Source: Timema cristinae (Eukaryota; Arthropoda; Insecta; Phasmatodea; Timematidae). From it: a stretch of 64,000 nt of DNA. Within the stretch, counting starts at the first letter, position 1, and each line of letters opens with the position of its first letter. The stretch covers positions 47,340,812-47,404,811 of the forward strand of contig JBCFYV010002255.1 of the NCBI GenBank assembly GCA_039000515.1. The letters are read 5' to 3'. Positions 60,111-64,000 of this stretch are shown in pieces. Below the pieces are notes generated by a model, which ran no database searches, was not told the DNA's origin, and saw nothing but the letters and a program-made list of their open reading frames with translations. A program made the position numbers and the translations under genes.

Positions 60111-61680
60111 ATGATGACATTTTCAATGAACATAGCATTTCGTTATACACAAGTTTATGTTTATGTTTATTAAAGTACAATATCCGCTACAATACTGTAT
60201 GTTTTGACACATAATGTATTAGGGCCAAGTCAAATTATACAACTAAAATCTTTAAATTAGATAATTCACACACTGTATTCCTGATCACTTGACATAAAGG
60301 TAAAATAATCATTCTCTTTTAAGGTAGGTATCCATTTTGGATGTGATTTTTCAGCGCAAGGCAAACTGGATCGTACACATCTTTGAGGGACTGTCTTCTG
60401 AGAGACGTCATAGAAGGAAAGGTTGAGGGAAAGGAGGCAGAGGATAGGATACATTAGTAATCTAAGTTCATGGACCTGCCATGAGACAGAACACCTTATC
60501 ATAATAAATAATCTATCCTAATCTTAAAAAAAAAAAAAAACTCGGGATAGGAAGCTTGAATTCCTCAAATCATTAAAAAAAGAATTTTACCTTCAATTTT
60601 TCAATTGAAATCTGTTTTATAGCTTTATTACTGCTTATCAGTTGTTTGGAACCAACATAATTATAAGAGGAACTTGAAGACCAGAACCCAGACCAGTAAT
60701 TTAACACTTAAGTGAATGTATGAATGTCATAATCAATGGATTATAAGAAAGAAGTGTTAACATTTTGTTGCGATTATATTTAAATTTCTTAATAGGTCTT
60801 AATTTTTTACAAGATTTGGATTCGACCCAAGTATTAAAAAAAAATCATCCTGAAGTAATTTTATTGGCATTTCATATTTTCTTCTTTTCCTTAGTTAATT
60901 TTCAAAGCAAGCCCTTTTAAATCTTCATTAAGTACATATAAAAAACTAACTCAGGATTGCCACTATTCACTAAATACAAACTTTTAAGAAGTAACTTTCA
61001 TTATTTTACTAGACAATTCAATAATATTGGGTGAAAAAGAGGTGGAGCATTTGACATGTGTTCAAGTAACATGGCTAATTTTTCTTCTCCTTATGCACCA
61101 CAATGGGCAAAGTATCGTGGTAGATGAAATCTCTTTCTTGGCCTCCCTTGTGGTCTTTTTACAATATTCCATCATTCTCTTAACAGAAAATGGTTAGAAA
61201 TTATTTAAAACCCATTTCTGCTCTTAACAAAAGTAAATTAATCAAGTCAGCATAAAGTATAGTTACAGTTAAAGCAGCATTTAAATATTTTATTTTAATT
61301 GAAAAATGACACATGGGCATGGTAATTGAACCCAGTCATATTTTAAGGCAGAGTCTGTGATGGACATGCAGAAACTGTCAGCTACATACATGTGATCAAT
61401 CAATATCACAAGCTATCATAAAATGCTGTCACCTGCTACTTGGGAGGGCTTTATGCTAGCAATAAAATACAATGTCCATAAAACAAGCAAGATGGTGGAC
61501 TAGGTTTGACTGTGTGTGTCTCAACTCGTGTACATTTGAATACGTGTAGATGTTAAAGGCTTGTTTAAGTGTTTTATTATGTATCTGTGATTTACATAAT
61601 ATCAGTTGCCTAGAAGATGTATGTTTGATGTTAGATTTGTTTATTTCCTATTAATATCAAAATTAATATTCTCTGTGTGC
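60111..61680. other. Spacer without recognised genes
   Basis: AT-rich. The 78-codon minus frame at 60266-60502 is more balanced in composition than its surroundings but is not recognisable. An unplaced 15-A run lies near 60526. Confidence 0.4.
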
Positions 61681-62640
61681 TATGGTGGATAACAAGTCAA
61701 CCATTTGCCAACAATGTGGACTTTCAAGCCTTGCTGCTAGAGCGAGTTAAGGAGGCAGTGACACAAGCTGTTGTAGAAACTCTTCTGTTTGATATTGAAT
61801 GAAATAAAAATTTCACCAGCGAGTTGAATATGCCAGACAAGGAAGTTAAGAATTTTAAAATGGAAGCTAGTTACTGCTAAAGATGATCTAGATCAGTACC
61901 AAGGGACAAACAGTGTTCGTGTTTTTGGAATCCCCGAGAGCACAGTTGAAACAACCGATGTAATGTTGGACATGATTCATAATAAACTCAATATTTCTAA
62001 TGTTGGTCTGGATGACATTGACAGAAGTCATCAGGTAGGACCAAACATCCACGTCCTATCATCGTAAAACATTTTTCCTATAGAAAACACAGCGAGGTGT
62101 TTCGTAAAAAGCATCGGCTTGCCCAAAGAGGTACAAGAGGACCTTACTTCTGCACGTGTCAAACTACTTAAGAAGGCAATTGCAAAGTACGGACTCAAAA
62201 ATGTCTGGATGGAAGATGGTTGCATTGTAATTAATATGACAAAAGGCAAGCGCTATATAAAATATAAATACAAATAAAGAACTTGAAGCAATTAAGTGAA
62301 TGCGAGCATCACACCACATTCCTTCCTTCCTATTTTAACGATATTTTCAACTATTCTTTGATGAATGTATCAATGAACAGGGTCTATTATCAATATACCA
62401 ATCAGGCTTTCGACAGGGTCACACCACTTGTACAGCTTTAATTAATATTACTGATTATATTAGACTTGCCATGGACAGTCGAAAATGAAATTTTGTATAA
62501 ACGTAACCATTCCATTTTTCCCCGAGCTTCGTTCATTTGATGCTGAACCGCAGGGGTCTATTCTGGGACCACTATTAATACATTACATCATTTTATATAA
62601 CAAAAGCTTTGTGGTTTTAACTTATTTACAAAATTTAAAT
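61681..62640 (+). pseudogene. Jockey/I-like non-LTR retrotransposon remnant, ORF1 plus internal RT piece
   Basis: 61880-62270 encodes an ORF1-type nucleic-acid-binding region: SVRVFGIPESTVETTDVMLD, then DIDRSHQVG, then EVQEDLTSARVKLLKKAIAK and YGLKNVWMEDGCIVI. At about 62375-62485 the text jumps to reverse transcriptase (EQGLLSIYQSGFRQGHTTCT, then ALINITDYI) and at 62548 to PQGSILGPLL, the RT motif before the catalytic loop. Endonuclease and much of RT are missing, so a large internal deletion joins the parts. Several stops are present. Confidence 0.8.
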
Positions 62641-63081
62641 CAAATTGTTATATATTGTTCTATAATGATACAACACTAGCGCTTATTTTAATTAAGTGTC
62701 CAATCACTAGAACTATAGCTAAAAAGTAGACCTTGGAATAACAATGAACTACCAAATAGCCCAGTTGACGTCACTCACATAATGATTGGCTGGCTAAATC
62801 ACACGATACCCTTCAAGTAACGTTCACTTAAAGTAAAAGACCATCCAGGACATCTCTTTCGTTAAGTTGATTGTGATCCCAGCATAAATAAACACATTTA
62901 AATAAATAAATTAAATAGCTAAGCTATAAGACTTGTTAAGGCCCTCCCGAGTGGAAGGTGGGTGTGCTATCTGATAGCGCGTAGTCTTGATTGATCACAC
63001 ATATGTAGCTGACGATTCTCACACATCCCACACACTTTGCCTTAAAATATGATTGAAGAATGACCTTGGGCACGCAACAAC

Positions 63082-63160
63082 TCCTGGATAGCTCAGTGGT
63101 TAGAACACTGGCATACCAAACCAAATATTCTGAGTTCGATTCCTGTGCCCAGGTGTCATT
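63082..63160 (+). mobile_element. tRNA-like unit (tRNA-derived repeat or tRNA pseudogene)
   Basis: The A-box region ggatagctcagtggttagaa and B box gagttcgattcctgtgccc have tRNA spacing. The acceptor stem pairs (cctgg with ccagg) only with an offset, and the anticodon arm is irregular (ctggcataccaaaccaaat), so a functional tRNA is unlikely. A fragment of the same unit is at 39722. Confidence 0.5.
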
Positions 63161-63487
63161 TTTAAAATTTCAAGAATATAAAGTATAGTTATGTATGTTC
63201 TAGATAATAAACATATTCACATAAGAACTAGATTGAAGTTCAACAAGTCACAGATGTTGGACCATCATGATTACATTTTTCTTATAACTTATTTAATTTT
63301 GTTTTTTAATTATTGCTATTTGGATAATATAAGCTCAATAAATTTTATTCACTCAAATGCTTATTCCTGGCAGATATTCTAGAAACTAGTTTCTTTATTG
63401 ATCAGAAGTCCCCCTCCTGAGCTGAACATATTCATGAAAAAACAAAATTTTAATCGCAATATCTCGTTAATATTATAAAATTAATTA

Positions 63488-63715
63488 ATTAGATTATAGC
63501 ACTGCTTCTTACTACCCGTTCAGTTATACACTTAAGTACTAATTATGTTGATTGGTTAGGAATTTGGAAGGTTGAATTTAGAGGAAGTGAACCCACATTT
63601 GTGTGAAAGGAGAGTGGAAAACCATTTAGGAAAAACCACCCTCAGTTCTCCCGACCAAGATTTGAACCTCGATCTCCTCGTCCTCGGCAGTCTAGCTCAA
63701 CAGGAGCCACCTACT
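63488..63715 (-). mobile_element. SINE, family A (minus strand), head incomplete
   Basis: Contains cttactacccgttcagttat (tail), cacatttgtgtgaaaggaga, aaaccatttaggaaaaacca and the B box aagatttgaacctcgatctc. It ends within the tRNA-like head near gctcaacaggagccac, so the first bases are lost or changed. Confidence 0.8.
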
Positions 63716-64000
63716 GGGTCTTGTGAATACTGATTTATGGGATATCTAGGATTTAGACAAGTTTGATGAATAGTTTTTGTTTTAAAAAGGAAAACAAGTA
63801 AAAAAAAAAAAAAATAATAATTTGGTATCAATGCAATAATTTTATTACTTGTTCCATTATTTTTCCTGCAATTTCAACACAAAATAACAATGTACAAAGA
63901 TTTACTGTGAACAATTAAACTCAATTTTAACAAAATAACAGTAAAAATTTCAAGTGTTTCAATGAATTTTAATATACTCAGAGTAGCTCTTGACTATCTA
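63716..64000. other. Right edge, nothing recognised
   Basis: AT-rich sequence with a 14-A run near 63800. Confidence 0.4.

Noticed and set aside
63082..63160. Functional tRNA gene
   Set aside because: The acceptor stem pairs only with an offset, the anticodon arm is irregular, and a fragment recurs at 39722, so it is a tRNA-derived repeat.

Overview
This is eukaryotic nuclear DNA, AT-rich and almost gene-empty, most likely from an arthropod (probably an insect with a large, repeat-rich genome). Three GT-AG-bounded exons on the + strand encode consecutive parts of atlastin, the ER-membrane-fusing dynamin-like GTPase. Their wording is closer to insect than vertebrate atlastin. The rest is tRNA-derived SINEs, non-LTR retrotransposons, hAT, mariner and small DNA-transposon debris. 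The species call is an inference. One run of exactly 100 N (31557-31656) marks a scaffold gap.

Layout. Atlastin exons lie at 533-684, 4458-4596 and 11934-12118, with mutually compatible splice phases (0, then 1, then 0). Neither the 5' exons nor the exons after 12118 were found, so the gene runs off the left edge. Either the next intron exceeds about 52 kb or the locus is broken or misassembled. Five unrelated tandem arrays make up about 22.6 kb (35%) of the window: a 52-bp unit (1595-4482), a 73-bp unit (13978-22625), a ~106-bp unit (23157-29994), a 66-bp unit (40844-42423) and a 75-bp unit (52018-54664). Between them are at least four SINE families, four or more LINE remnants, a complete decayed hAT element with perfect 8-bp target-site duplications (36277-38873), a second decayed hAT transposase gene (43269-45541), a mariner-like transposase relic (59375-60110) and several non-autonomous inverted-repeat elements.

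Main result. The 52-bp array is not anonymous satellite DNA. Its unit is the end of the intron plus the first 24 coding bases (8 codons, VSDKQHPE) of the atlastin exon at 4458. About 55 head-to-tail copies sit directly upstream of the real exon, and almost every copy keeps the CAG/GTGTCAGAC acceptor. The true exon is the last unit. This is an amplified 3' splice site, a decoy-acceptor array in a conserved gene, and it is free of stops over long stretches in all three frames. The 73-bp array is also set next to something specific: a minus-strand TATA/initiator-like core promoter at 13787-13824, possibly inside a solo LTR.

The atlastin exons are the only host coding sequence I can defend. The other long open frames are translations of tandem repeats or of dead transposons. 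A one-base deletion in a T run of the first atlastin exon and an indel-rich middle section of the 73-bp array both suggest long-read consensus errors.
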